The translations under genes and the position numbers were made by a program. Under the pieces are notes generated by a model. It saw only the letters and a list, made by a program, of their open reading frames with translations. It did not search any database and was not told the origin of the DNA. Below, one piece after another: positions 12,024 through 20,995 of a stretch of DNA of 64,000 nt (position 1 is its first letter; each line of letters opens with the position of its first letter). Source of the DNA: JAEUPI01 sp963814435 (GTDB lineage Bacteria > Pseudomonadota > Gammaproteobacteria > Burkholderiales > Burkholderiaceae_C). The stretch lies in contig CAWFCV010000001.1 in assembly GCA_963814435.1 (NCBI GenBank), positions 1 to 64,000 of the forward strand. Reading direction: 5' to 3'.

Positions 12024-13328
12024 ATGGACCTGAGCACAGACCTCATCGCCGTCGCCGGGTTCGTGCTGCTGTTCGTGCTGATGCTGCTGCGCGTGCCGGT
12101 GGGCATGGCGATGGGGCTGGTCGGCATCGGCGGCTACTCGCTGATCGCCGGCGGCGGGCCGGCGCTGAAGCTGATCGGCCAGACCTCGATGCGCACGGTC
12201 ACCGACTACACCTTCGGCGTGATCCCGATGTTCATGCTGATGGGCGCGTTCGTGTCGGTGTCCGGCGTCAGCCGCGAGCTGTTCCGCGCCGCCAACGCCT
12301 GCGTCGGCCACCTGCGCGGCGGGCTGGGCATGGCCACGGTGCTCGCCTGCGGCGGCTTCGCGGCGATCTGCGGTTCGTCGGTGGCTACCGCCGCGACCTT
12401 CTCGACCGTGGCCTACCCGGAGATGCGGCGCTACGGCTACCCGCAGAGTTTCTCGGCCGGCGTCATCGCCGCCGGCGGCACGCTAGGTGCGATGCTGCCG
12501 CCGTCGACGGTGCTCGCGGTCTATGCCGTGATCACGCAGCAGGACATCGGCAAGCTGTTCATGGCCGGCGTGCTGCCGGGCCTGCTGGCGATGAGCATGT
12601 ACGTGCTGACGATCGGCATCATCGTGCTGGTGCGGCCGAAGATGCTGCCCGCCGGCGCGCCGCGGCCGTGGGCCGAGCGCATCGTCGCGCTGAAGGACGT
12701 GTGGCCGTCGCTGGTGCTGTTCGCGTTCGTCATCGGCGGCCTGTACGGCGGCTTCTTCACGCCCACCGAGGCCGGCGGCATGGGTGCCGGCGGCGCGTTC
12801 CTGCTCGGCGTGCTGCGCCGCAAGCTCGACCGCGCCGGCATCCGCACTGCGCTGCTGCAGGCCACCCGCACCGCGGCGGCGGTGTTCACCGTGCTGATCG
12901 GCGCGCTGCTGTTCGGCTACTTCCTCACGATCACGCAGACGCCGCAGAAGCTGACCGGCTTCGTCACCAGCCTGGGCCTGAACCGCTACACCGTGCTGGC
13001 GCTGATCATGGTGATGTACCTGGTGCTCGGCTGCCTGATGGACGCGATGGCGATGATCATCCTCACCGTGCCGATCATCTTCCCGGTGATCATGCAGCTC
13101 GGTTTCGACCCGATCTGGTTCGGCGTGATCATCGTGATGACGGTCGAGCTGGGGCTGATCCACCCGCCTGTGGGCATGAATGTCTTCGTCATCAAGAGCG
13201 TGGTGCAGGACGTCAGCTTCACGACCATCTTCAAGGGCGTGATTCCGTTCGTCGTGACCGACATCCTGCGCCTGGTGATCCTGATCGCATTCCCCGTCAT
13301 CGCGCTGTGGCTGCCGAGCCGCATGTAG
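12024..13328 (+). CDS. TRAP transporter large permease (DctM family)
   Basis: A 434-residue membrane protein of the DctM/ion-transporter superfamily with about 12 hydrophobic segments spread along its length. Family features include GLVGIGGYSLIAGGG near the N-terminus, ATAATFSTVAYPEM (about 133-146), AAGGTLGAMLPPSTVLAVY (about 157-175), FFTPTEAGGMGA and LIHPPVGMNVFVI (about 377-389). The start at 12024 (MDLSTDLIAVAG) is where the first membrane helix begins; the frame is open upstream to 11835, but that part reads through the repeat and is not protein-like. It completes the three-gene TRAP system begun at 10227. Confidence 0.93.
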   Translation: MDLSTDLIAVAGFVLLFVLMLLRVPVGMAMGLVGIGGYSLIAGGGPALKLIGQTSMRTVTDYTFGVIPMFMLMGAFVSVSGVSRELFRAANACVGHLRGGLGMATVLACGGFAAICGSSVATAATFSTVAYPEMRRYGYPQSFSAGVIAAGGTLGAMLPPSTVLAVYAVITQQDIGKLFMAGVLPGLLAMSMYVLTIGIIVLVRPKMLPAGAPRPWAERIVALKDVWPSLVLFAFVIGGLYGGFFTPTEAGGMGAGGAFLLGVLRRKLDRAGIRTALLQATRTAAAVFTVLIGALLFGYFLTITQTPQKLTGFVTSLGLNRYTVLALIMVMYLVLGCLMDAMAMIILTVPIIFPVIMQLGFDPIWFGVIIVMTVELGLIHPPVGMNVFVIKSVVQDVSFTTIFKGVIPFVVTDILRLVILIAFPVIALWLPSRM

Positions 13329-13527
13329 GGCGCCACAGCACGAAACCGGTACCGCACCGGGTTGAAGGGTCGTTCCGCCATCCGGCAAGATCCCCAGGAA
13401 AATCAAGCACTTGCATCGCCCCGGGCGACCGTTACACGGGCACTCATCCTCGGGGGGGACCGGGGCCGGCGCCGGCTGCGATGATGGGCCCAACTCCCCT
13501 CCGGTCCCGGGCCTCGCCGGGTACCTC

Positions 13528-14298
13528 ATGAATGCCGTCGTGGGCGCGGTCAGCGCCGTCTTTCATCCGCTGCGTCGAGACAGTGCCGAACGCCTGCCGT
13601 TCACGGTGCAGCTCGGCCCGTACCGGCTCGCCGTGGAGATGCGCGAGCCGGCCCGGCTGCAGGATCGCCGCCGCCGCTCGTGCATCAACATCGAGGAGCA
13701 CCGCATCGAGCTGAGGCACGACCTGCGCGGCCTGGAGCTCGCCGAGACCTTCCTGCACGTGCTGATCCGCCTGAGCCACTTCAGCCGCGGCTGCCAGCAG
13801 GGTTGCGTGGAGGAGGCCTACACGCACAGCCTGGCCACCGGCCTGGTGGAGTTCGCGCAGCGCAACCCGCGCGCCTGGGTGTGGTTCAACCTGCTGCTCA
13901 ACGACCACCTGCCCTTCGAGGCCCATTACGACCTCGCCGTGTGCGGCGCCGTGCCCGTGCCGCCGCCGATGCCCGAGCGCGTGCTCGTGGCCGGGCGCCA
14001 CGTGCCGGTGCGCAGGCTCACGCGCGCGCAGACCGGCAACGCGTTCGGCTGGTACGACTTCGGCTGCCGCGAGGTGCAGTTGTTCGAAGGCCTGACCGGC
14101 TCCAACGTGGCGATCGTCGCGGTGCACGAGATCACCCATGCGCTGCACCACGCGCGCGGCCTGCGCCTGCGTGACCGCGAGCGCCACTACATCGGCGCGC
14201 AGCACAAGGGCTGGATGGAAATCATCGGACGCGACCCGGTCACCTGGCGCTGGCTGGCCTGGTCGATGAGCTTCCCGGGCAAGGCAAGCGTCGCCTGA
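13528..14298 (+). CDS. Uncharacterised protein with HExxH metalloprotease motif
   Basis: A 256-residue cytosolic-looking protein without signal peptide or membrane segments. The region VAIVAVHEITHALHHARG (about 191-208) contains HEITH, the HExxH zinc-binding motif of gluzincin/metzincin-type peptidases, with a further His pair three and four residues on. A CxxxC pair occurs at GCQQGC (about 92-97). The downstream acidic third ligand cannot be assigned. I do not recognise the family. The start is the first ATG after an open upstream stretch and has no strong ribosome site. It stands alone, 199 bases after the TRAP operon and about 90 bases before a small membrane-anchored protein gene. Confidence 0.7.
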   Translation: MNAVVGAVSAVFHPLRRDSAERLPFTVQLGPYRLAVEMREPARLQDRRRRSCINIEEHRIELRHDLRGLELAETFLHVLIRLSHFSRGCQQGCVEEAYTHSLATGLVEFAQRNPRAWVWFNLLLNDHLPFEAHYDLAVCGAVPVPPPMPERVLVAGRHVPVRRLTRAQTGNAFGWYDFGCREVQLFEGLTGSNVAIVAVHEITHALHHARGLRLRDRERHYIGAQHKGWMEIIGRDPVTWRWLAWSMSFPGKASVA

Positions 14299-14390
14299 GG
14301 CCACCTGCACCGGTCCTCGAGGCCGCGCGCCGGCGGCTCGCCGCGGTGTGCGACGATCGCGGTTTCGCCACCACCCCTCACCTGCCTGCC

Positions 14391-14807
14391 ATGCTCAAGA
14401 GCCTCGTCATCGGCATCGTCGTCCTCGTCGCCCTGCTGGCCGGCTACACCGCCTTCGTGCTGAACTGGAGCTATTCCACAGGCGAGCGCGCGGGCTGGGT
14501 GCAGAAGTTCTCCAACAAGGGCTGGATCTGCAAGACCTGGGAGGGCGAACTCGCGCTGGTGTCGCTGCCGGGCACCTCGGTGGAGAAGTTCTACTTCACC
14601 GTGCGCGACGACGCGGTGGCCGCGAAGGTCAGCCAGGCGATGGGCCGGCGCGTCAGCCTGCACTACGAGGAGAAGGTCGGCCTGCCGACCACCTGCTTCG
14701 GTGAGACCCGCCACTTCGTGAACCGGCTGGTCGAGACGCACGAGATCCCGATCGGTCCCGGCGTGATGGTGCCCACGCCGCCAGCACCGGCCGCGTCGGC
14801 GCCCTGA
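14391..14807 (+). CDS. Membrane-anchored hypothetical protein
   Basis: A 138-residue protein with one N-terminal hydrophobic helix (MLKSLVIGIVVLVALLAGYT) that acts as an anchor or uncleaved signal. The remainder is a small soluble domain with two Cys (WICKTWEG near 44 and TTCFGET near 104) that could form a periplasmic disulfide. It ends in a Pro/Ala tail. Similar 6-phosphogluconate-dehydrogenase-misannotated small proteins occur in related bacteria, but no function is known to me. It is five bases from the next gene and is probably co-transcribed with it. Confidence 0.75.
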   Translation: MLKSLVIGIVVLVALLAGYTAFVLNWSYSTGERAGWVQKFSNKGWICKTWEGELALVSLPGTSVEKFYFTVRDDAVAAKVSQAMGRRVSLHYEEKVGLPTTCFGETRHFVNRLVETHEIPIGPGVMVPTPPAPAASAP

Positions 14808-14812
14808 CCGGA

Positions 14813-15697
14813 ATGAAGGTCGCCGCCAACGGCGTGCAGCTCGAGGTCGAGGACCACGGCCCAACCAGCGGCATGCCGCTGCTGCTGATCATGGGCCTGG
14901 GCATGCAGCTCGTGGCCTGGCACGAGGAGTTCGTCGACAGCCTGGTGCAGCACGGCTTTCGTGTCGTGCGCTTCGATAACCGCGACATCGGCCTGAGCCA
15001 GCGCTTCGACGAGCTGGGCGTGCCGAACCTGCCGCTGCTGGGCATCAAGGCCGCGATGGGCATCAAGGTGCACAGCCCGTACAGCCTGGCCGACATGGCC
15101 GCCGACACGGCCGGCCTGCTCGACGCGCTGGGCATCGCCTCGGCGCACGTGTGCGGCGCCTCGATGGGCGGCATGATCGCGCAGCACCTCGCGCTGCTGC
15201 ACCCCGAGCGCGTGAAGAGCCTGACGCTGATGATGACCACCACCGGCGCGCGCAAGCTGCCGCAGCCGGCGCTGAAGGTGCGCGCGGCGCTGATGTCACG
15301 CCCCGCCAGGCCGACCGACGTGGACAGCATCATCGACCACTACGTGCACCTGTACCGCGTGATCGGCAGCCCGGGCTACCCGGCCAGCGACGAGTACCTG
15401 CAGCGCCGCCTCGGCCTGTCGGTGCGGCGCAGCTACCGGCCGCGCGGCGTCGCGCGCCAGCTGGCGGCGATCGCGGCCGACGGCGATCGCTCGGCGCTGC
15501 TGTCGCGCATCCGGGCGCCGACCGCGGTGCTGCACGGCAAGGACGACCCGCTGGTGCCGGTGGCCGCGGCGCACGATCTGGCGGCCAAGATCCCCGGCGC
15601 CACGCTGGACATCATCGACGGCTGGGGACATGACCTGCCGGTGCCGCTGTGGCCGCGGTTCGTGCAGGTGATCGAAGGCGCTGCCGCACGCGCATAG
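14813..15697 (+). CDS. Alpha/beta hydrolase
   Basis: A 294-residue alpha/beta-fold hydrolase. The oxyanion stretch LLLIMGLGMQ lies near residue 24, followed by VVRFDNRDIGLSQ. The nucleophile elbow is GASMGGM (Ser near 117). The acid is likely Asp in LHGKDDPLVP, and the catalytic His is in DGWGHDLP near the C-terminus. This order is typical of the DhaA/BphD-like esterase superfamily and close to the aclacinomycin methylesterase-like group. The substrate cannot be predicted. It follows the small membrane protein gene by five bases and converges with the transglutaminase gene. Confidence 0.9.
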   Translation: MKVAANGVQLEVEDHGPTSGMPLLLIMGLGMQLVAWHEEFVDSLVQHGFRVVRFDNRDIGLSQRFDELGVPNLPLLGIKAAMGIKVHSPYSLADMAADTAGLLDALGIASAHVCGASMGGMIAQHLALLHPERVKSLTLMMTTTGARKLPQPALKVRAALMSRPARPTDVDSIIDHYVHLYRVIGSPGYPASDEYLQRRLGLSVRRSYRPRGVARQLAAIAADGDRSALLSRIRAPTAVLHGKDDPLVPVAAAHDLAAKIPGATLDIIDGWGHDLPVPLWPRFVQVIEGAAARA

Positions 15698-15710
15698 CCG
15701 CACGCGGGCG

Positions 15711-16593
15711 TCATGGCAGCGCCAGGGCGCCCCGGTCGGTGGACAGCGCATCGGCGCAGTGGTGCGGCAGCACCATCGCGCGCGCGGCATCCTCGACCGC
15801 GGTGGCCCGGATCAGCGGCGCCTGCGACTGCACGCCGCCGAAGATGGTGGCAAAGGCCACGTCGGCCGCGTCGCGGCCGGTGCCGAAGCGCACGAACCCC
15901 ATCGGGATCGCGGTGCCGGACGGGTCGAAGATGTACCAGCGGTCGCCGAGATAGGCCTCGACATAGGCATGGAAGTCCGGTGGGCCCAGCGCGGGGTCGG
16001 CGCCATAGTCGGTGCCGGTGGCAAAACGCGCGGGGATGTTGACGGCGCGGCACAGCGCGATCATCAGGTGCGCGAAGTCGCGGCAGACACCGACCTGCTC
16101 GATCAGCGTGTCGACGGCCGAGGTGTTGGAGTTCGACGTGTTCGACGTGAAGGTGACGCGCTGCTGCACCCAGTCGCGGATCGCCTGCACGCGGCCGTGC
16201 CCCTGCCACAGCTGTCCAAACTCGCGGATCGCCAGTCGGATCAGTCGGTCCGACTGGCAGTAGCGGCTGGGGTAGATGTAGCCCAGCACCTGCGGCGGCA
16301 GGCGTTGCACCGGCACCTCGCCCAGCTGGGCCGGATCGGCGCGATGGTGCGCCAGGTCGACGGTGGCCGTGTAGCTGAGCCGCAAGTCGCCGGGCGGCGC
16401 GCGCAGGCGCAGATAACGATTGCCGGTCGCCGGGTCGGTGTGCATCTGCGTCTCGACCGCCTGGTTCAACCACAGGTATTTCGGCGACGACGGTCTGGCA
16501 CGGTGTATGCGCCGCATGCACGTTGAACACGAAATCGGCGCCGTGGCCGTCGACCTCGTAGGAGAGGTCGACCTGCAATTCGATGCGAATCAT
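15711..16593 (-). CDS. Transglutaminase-like cysteine peptidase family protein (frame break near 16480)
   Basis: A transglutaminase-core protein (about 293 residues after repair). The triad is visible: Cys in QVGVCRDFAHL, His in PDFHAYVEAYL and Asp in WYIFDPSG. The N-terminal beta domain begins MIRIELQVDLSYEV at 16593 and continues to HTPCQTVVAE, then the frame changes. Removing one base from TTT at 16479-16481 (AAA on the coding strand) joins it to YLWLNQAVETQMHTDPATG, giving a continuous family-typical sequence. The break is therefore probably an artefact. Proteins of this type are often paired with circularly permuted ATP-grasp genes, which are not present here. It is convergent with the hydrolase gene. 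Confidence 0.88.
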
Positions 16594-16753
16594 GGTGTCG
16601 GCGGTGCTGCGAAGACGCTGCCGAGGCACCGCGTGCCGTGGTTCATCGACACAGTATGCGCGCGCGGCACGGCGGCACGTAGGCCGGCCCACGCTGCGAC
16701 GACACGCACTCGCGGATCCCGATCAGGACCCGCGAGCCATTGGCGTGGCAGAC

Positions 16754-17068
16754 TCAGGAGCGCACGGCGATCTCGTTCTTCACCGCCTTCACGCCGTTGA
16801 CCTTCCAGGTCAGGGTCTCGGCCGTGGCCTTCTCGGTCGCGTTCTTGGCGAAGCCCGACAGCATCACGGTGCCATTGAGCGTCTCGACCCGGATGCTCGA
16901 CGCATCGACTTCCTTGTTGTCGACGAATCGGGCCTTCACTGCCGTCGTGATGGCGGTGTCGTCGACGTAGGCGCCGACGGACTCCTGGCCGCGCGTCACG
17001 GCGCAGCCCGGCAGGGCGATCAGTGCGACGGCGGCGGCAGCGGCCGCGAGGGTGGTGCGAATGAACAT
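16754..17068 (-). CDS. BON-domain lipoprotein
   Basis: A 104-residue exported protein with a lipoprotein-type signal peptide (lipobox LPGCA, Cys22). The mature part is one BON domain with the typical pattern DTAITTAVKARFVDNKEV and VRVETLNGTVMLSGF (seen here as IRVETLNG). BON domains bind phospholipid or peptidoglycan, and OsmY-like members respond to osmotic stress. The start is the ATG at 17068, with GGAGAC just upstream. The DUF1328 gene lies upstream on the same strand, and the pair resembles stress-induced envelope gene groups. Confidence 0.9.
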   Translation of the reverse strand: MFIRTTLAAAAAAVALIALPGCAVTRGQESVGAYVDDTAITTAVKARFVDNKEVDASSIRVETLNGTVMLSGFAKNATEKATAETLTWKVNGVKAVKNEIAVRS

Positions 17069-17151
17069 GGTGAGTCTCCGTTGCAGGGTTGCGGTGGATC
17101 TGGACGCGAATGGACGGTGACAAGCCCCACCATCGTTGGGCCGAAACACAG

Positions 17152-17316
17152 TCAAGCCTTCTGGATCAGCCCGAGCACGACGCTGCCGACGGCCAGGAAG
17201 GCGAACACGATGAACAGGATCTTTCCGATGCCGATGGCGCTGGCGGCGATGCCGCCGAAGCCGAACAAGGCGGCGATCAAGGCGATGACGAAGAACACGA
17301 CGGCGACGTGCAGCAT
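17152..17316 (-). CDS. DUF1328 small membrane protein (YtjA-like)
   Basis: A 54-residue protein made of two hydrophobic helices (about 2-22 and 30-50) with AALFGFGGIAASAIGIGKILF, the signature of the DUF1328/YtjA family. Members are small stress-associated inner-membrane proteins of unknown function. The start is chosen at 17316 because GCGAGGAGTCCCAGTC lies directly upstream; a longer open frame to 17388 has no ribosome site. The BON-domain gene follows 83 bases downstream. Confidence 0.9.
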   Translation of the reverse strand: MLHVAVVFFVIALIAALFGFGGIAASAIGIGKILFIVFAFLAVGSVVLGLIQKA

Positions 17317-17528
17317 GACTGGGACTCCTCGCGGGGCGTATGCCGACCCCGTGTGAGGCGCGTGCACCGAGCACGTGTGCAGTGCCATGGACGCAGTGTG
17401 GGCGCCGGGGGTCGCCGCGGCGATAGGTGGCCTGGCTGTCGCGACGTCGGGCGAGCGAGCGAGCTGGCGTAGGACTGGACCGACAGGGAGCCGGGCCTCG
17501 ACGCCGTGCGGCCTCCCGAGCGCCCGGT

Positions 17529-18881
17529 TCAGGTCGCAGCCGATGTCGGCAGCATGACTTGGATCAGCGTGCCGCTTCCCGGCGCGGACGCCAGCGAGAA
17601 CGTTCCGCCTTCAGCCTCGACGCGATAGCGCATGCCCATCAGGCCATGCGCGGAACTGCGCTGCGCGGTCGTGTCGAATCCCACACCGTCGTCACGCACG
17701 CAGACGAGAACCTTGCCGTCATGCATCGCCAGGTTGATCCACACGTGCCTGGCTTTGGCGTGCTTGGTGATGTTGGTGATGGCCTCCTGAACCAGGCGAT
17801 AGACCACCAGTTCCGCATCGGGCTCCAAGGTCACGGCCTCGAGTGTGCAATGGACCTCTACACCCGACTGCTGGGCAAACTCGCGCCCGAGGATTTCGAG
17901 TGTGGCCACCAACCCGAGATTGCTCAGAGACGATGGGCGCAGGTCTTCGATGATGCGGCGCTTCAGCGCAATGCCGCTGTTCAGGGTCTCGACCAGGTGG
18001 GTCAATCTCTCCAGAGCTTCCGGGGCCGTGCCGGCCAGTCGCGACTTGATGCGTGCGGCGTCGAGTTTGGCCGAGGTGAGCAGCGCGCCCAACTCGTCGT
18101 GGAGGTCGCGCGCGAGGCGACTGCGCTCGTCCTCGCGGGCGGTCTGCAGGTGGTGGGTCAGTTCGGTGAGCTGCGCCGTGCGCTGCACGACCTCGACTTC
18201 CAGGCCGTCGCGTTCGGCCTGCACCAGGCGCTTCTGTTCGAGTTGCTGACGGACCAGCATCGATGTCTGCCGCAGGTACAAGGCCAGCGCCAGCAGGCTG
18301 AAGCCGCTCAGCAGCGCCACGCCGATCCGGCTGAACATCAGGGTCTGGTAGATGTCGCCCCGACCCAAGGCCACGCGGCCCGACTCGCGCGCCAGCAACT
18401 CGGCGCTCAGGGCCCGGATGGCGTCCATCTGTTCCTTGCCGATGCCGCTGCGCATGATCTCTGCCGTGGCCTTGCGTTTGCCTTCGTCGTAGAGCTGCAC
18501 GGTCAACGCCAACTCCGACACCTTCGTGCCGATCAGCGCGCTCAGCTTCGCCAGCACCTCGCTGGCCTGGGGGTCGTTGCGGTAGTACTGCACCAGGAAC
18601 TCGAGCGACGCACCGATCTCCAGCAGCGCGTCGTCGTAGGGCTTGCGGTATTCGCTGTCGCCGCTGAGCAGATAGCCGCGCTGGCCGGTCTCGGCGTTCA
18701 GGATGCTTCGCTCCAGGCCCTGGATGTTCGAGCGGGCGGCAGCCATGGTGCCCAAGTCATCGAGAGTGCCGACCGCCTGCCAGTACGAGCCCTCGCTGAT
18801 CACGACCATGCCCACCGCCGCCAGGCAGGCCAGCGGCAGGACGAACAGGCCGCGCTTGACCACGCGCTGCAGACGTTTCAT
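17529..18881 (-). CDS. Sensor histidine kinase, CHASE3 sensor and NarL-type (HisKA_3) kinase
   Basis: A 450-residue membrane kinase. An N-terminal helix (about 10-30) and a second at about 186-207 flank a periplasmic CHASE3-type domain (ILNAETGQRGYLLSGDSEYR near 60-80). A coiled-coil linker leads to the HisKA_3 box EDERSRLARDLHDELGALL, whose His in RDLHDE is the phospho-acceptor. The ATPase domain shows LVQEAITNITKHAKA, DDGVGFD and GLMGMRYRVE. Such kinases normally partner with NarL/FixJ regulators having DNA-binding tails. Here the upstream neighbour in the operon (20 bases away) is a receiver with no output domain, which suggests control by protein contact or a separate effector. Confidence 0.93.
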   Translation of the reverse strand: MKRLQRVVKRGLFVLPLACLAAVGMVVISEGSYWQAVGTLDDLGTMAAARSNIQGLERSILNAETGQRGYLLSGDSEYRKPYDDALLEIGASLEFLVQYYRNDPQASEVLAKLSALIGTKVSELALTVQLYDEGKRKATAEIMRSGIGKEQMDAIRALSAELLARESGRVALGRGDIYQTLMFSRIGVALLSGFSLLALALYLRQTSMLVRQQLEQKRLVQAERDGLEVEVVQRTAQLTELTHHLQTAREDERSRLARDLHDELGALLTSAKLDAARIKSRLAGTAPEALERLTHLVETLNSGIALKRRIIEDLRPSSLSNLGLVATLEILGREFAQQSGVEVHCTLEAVTLEPDAELVVYRLVQEAITNITKHAKARHVWINLAMHDGKVLVCVRDDGVGFDTTAQRSSAHGLMGMRYRVEAEGGTFSLASAPGSGTLIQVMLPTSAAT

Positions 18882-18901
18882 CTGGCCTCACCCCGAATCG
18901 T

Positions 18902-19312
18902 TCAGCCCAGCGTGCCGTAGCCGCTGTTGCCGGTGTCGCCCGACGCCAGGCGCTCGCAATACAGGATCAGCGCATCGATCTCGTTGGATTTGTCGAACAC
19001 GCGGTCGGCACCGAGCTCCAGGCAACGGCGGCGCATGTCGGGCGTGGCGTAGTTGGTCAGCACCACCACCTTGTGGCGCTGCGCCAGACCGTTCGTCGCG
19101 CGCAGCACGCCGAGGCCGGACCCGCGCTTGAGGAAGATGTCGACGATCAGCAGATCGAAGTCGTTGTCCGGGCAGATGAGCCACTGCACGGCGGTGGCTT
19201 CGTCTTCGGCGGCGCCCATCACCTGCACCGGCACCAGCTCCTCGAGCGTGGCGATGAGGTTCTCGCGGATCACCTGGCTGTCTTCGACGATGTAGGTCTT
19301 GAGTGGTGACAT
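18902..19312 (-). CDS. Single-domain response regulator (receiver only)
   Basis: A 136-residue receiver domain. The acidic pocket is ED near residue 10 (YIVEDSQ), the phospho-acceptor Asp is in FDLLIVDIFLKRGSG (about residue 58), Thr/Ser is in VVVLTNYA, and Lys is in RVFDKSNE. No DNA-binding domain follows; the protein ends in a short Gly-rich tail. The start at 19312 (MSPLKTYIVEDS) gives a normal receiver; the longer open frame upstream is not conserved-looking. It is the first gene of an operon with the HisKA_3 kinase at 17529-18881. The output could be a phosphorelay or protein-protein control. Confidence 0.9.
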   Translation of the reverse strand: MSPLKTYIVEDSQVIRENLIATLEELVPVQVMGAAEDEATAVQWLICPDNDFDLLIVDIFLKRGSGLGVLRATNGLAQRHKVVVLTNYATPDMRRRCLELGADRVFDKSNEIDALILYCERLASGDTGNSGYGTLG

Positions 19313-19324
19313 GTTTGGCGGGCT

Positions 19325-19338
19325 GGGGCCGCGGCCCC
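19325..19338. repeat. 14-bp perfect palindrome upstream of the receiver gene
   Basis: GGGGCCGCGGCCCC is self-complementary and sits 12 bases upstream of the receiver start codon, in the 163-base gap before fumC. In GC-rich DNA such a palindrome may be chance, but its position near the start could affect translation or bind a dimeric factor. Confidence 0.3.
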
Positions 19339-19475
19339 GATCGGGTGAGACCACGCCGCGCGGCAGGTGCGACCCGGAACCAGTGAACGCTGCGCGAGTG
19401 TGCCCGCGTTGGCGGCATGTTGCCACCGGTGAATCGTGCAGCGCCGTGCAGGACGATTCCTACAGCGGCGGTGGT

Positions 19476-20864
19476 TCACCCGGGCCCGAGCATGCGCCGG
19501 GCGTCGACCCAGGCGTCGAACTGCGCGGCGCTGATGCCGCCGACCGCCAGCGCCGCGTCGCGCAGGCTCAGGCCCTCGCGGTGCGCGTGCTTGGCGATGC
19601 GCGCCGCCCGGTCGTAGCCGATGTGCGGCGACAGCGCCGTCACCAGCATCAGCGAACGGCCGAGCAGCTGCTGCGTGCGCGCGGCATCGACCACGAGCCC
19701 GTCGACGCAGTGCTCGGCGAAGCTCGCCATCGCGTCGGCCAGCAGTTGCACGCTGTCGAGCACGTCGTAGGCGATGAGCGGCTTGTAGACGTTGAGCTCG
19801 AAGTGGCCCTGGCTGGCCGCCAGACCGATCGCCACGTCGTGGCCCATCACCTGCGCGCACACCATCGTCAGCGCCTCCACCTGGGTCGGGTTCACCTTGC
19901 CCGGCATGATCGAGCTGCCGGGTTCGTTCTCGGGCAGGCGCAACTCGCCCAACCCGGCGCGCGGGCCGCTGCCCATGAGGCGGATGTCGTTGGCGATCTT
20001 GGTCAAGGCCACGGCGAGCAAACGCAGCGCCGCATGCAGCCCCACGAGCGCCTCGTGGCCCGCCATGGCGGCGAAGTGGTTGCCGGTCACGACGAACGGC
20101 TCGCCCAGTCGCAGCGCCAGCGCGGCCACCACACGCTGCGCGAACTCCGGGTGGGTGTTCAGCCCCGTGCCAACGGCCGTACCGCCGATCGCCAACGCGC
20201 GCACCGCCGGCAGCGCCTGGCGCAGCGCGGCCTCGGCGATCGACAGTTGCGCGTCGTAGCCGCCGAACTCCTGCCCGAGCGTGACCGGCGTGGCGTCCTG
20301 CAGGTGCGTGCGACCGATCTTGATCGAGTCGCGCCAGACCTCGGCCTTGGCCTGCAGCGCGCCGCGCAGCCGCGCCAGCGACGCCAGCAACGGCCGCAAT
20401 TGCAGCGCCACGGCGACGTGCATCGCGGTCGGGAACACGTCGTTGGACGACTGGCCGAGGTTGACGTCGTCGTTCGGGTGCACGCGCCGCTCGGCGCCCA
20501 GGCCGCCACCGAGCGCGCGCGACGCGAGGTGGGCGACCACCTCGTTGACGTTCATGTTGCTCTGCGTGCCCGAACCGGTCTGCCACACCGACAGCGGGAA
20601 CTCGGCATCGAAATCGCCCGCCGCCACGCGCGCCGCGGCCGCGGCGATGGCCTGCGCCTTGGCGGCATCGAGCAGACCGAGCGCGGCGTTGGTCTCGGCC
20701 GCCGCGCGCTTGACCTCGGCCAGCGCGTGCACGATCGGCAGCGGCATGCGCTGCGCGCCGATCGCGAAGAAGCGGCGGCTGCGCTCGGTCTGTGCCGCCC
20801 ACAAGGCATCGGCAGGCACCTCGATGGGCCCGAAGCTGTCGGTCTCGGTTCGCGTTGCGGCCAT
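19476..20864 (-). CDS. fumC: Class II fumarate hydratase
   Basis: A 462-residue tetrameric, iron-free fumarase that interconverts fumarate and malate in the TCA cycle. Landmarks are TGSGTQSNMNVNEV (about 96-109), the active-site His motif SIKIGRTHLQDATP (about 180-193), and the superfamily signature GSSIMPGKVNPTQ (about 314-326). The C-terminal domain ends with the usual small tail. The start at 20864 (MAATRTETDSFGP) matches the family; upstream in-frame Met codons would add a non-conserved extension. It is divergent from the protease gene at 20996. It is unlinked to other TCA genes in this window. Confidence 0.96.
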   Translation of the reverse strand: MAATRTETDSFGPIEVPADALWAAQTERSRRFFAIGAQRMPLPIVHALAEVKRAAAETNAALGLLDAAKAQAIAAAAARVAAGDFDAEFPLSVWQTGSGTQSNMNVNEVVAHLASRALGGGLGAERRVHPNDDVNLGQSSNDVFPTAMHVAVALQLRPLLASLARLRGALQAKAEVWRDSIKIGRTHLQDATPVTLGQEFGGYDAQLSIAEAALRQALPAVRALAIGGTAVGTGLNTHPEFAQRVVAALALRLGEPFVVTGNHFAAMAGHEALVGLHAALRLLAVALTKIANDIRLMGSGPRAGLGELRLPENEPGSSIMPGKVNPTQVEALTMVCAQVMGHDVAIGLAASQGHFELNVYKPLIAYDVLDSVQLLADAMASFAEHCVDGLVVDAARTQQLLGRSLMLVTALSPHIGYDRAARIAKHAHREGLSLRDAALAVGGISAAQFDAWVDARRMLGPG

Positions 20865-20995
20865 ACTTGCAGGGTGACGACACGCCGAACCGGATTTCGT
20901 GGCCCGATGCGCGAGCACCATTGTGCGCCGCAGGCCTCCAGCGATGGCCGCTGCCACGCAACCGCCTTCGCGCGGCAGGGGATTGGAGCACCACG

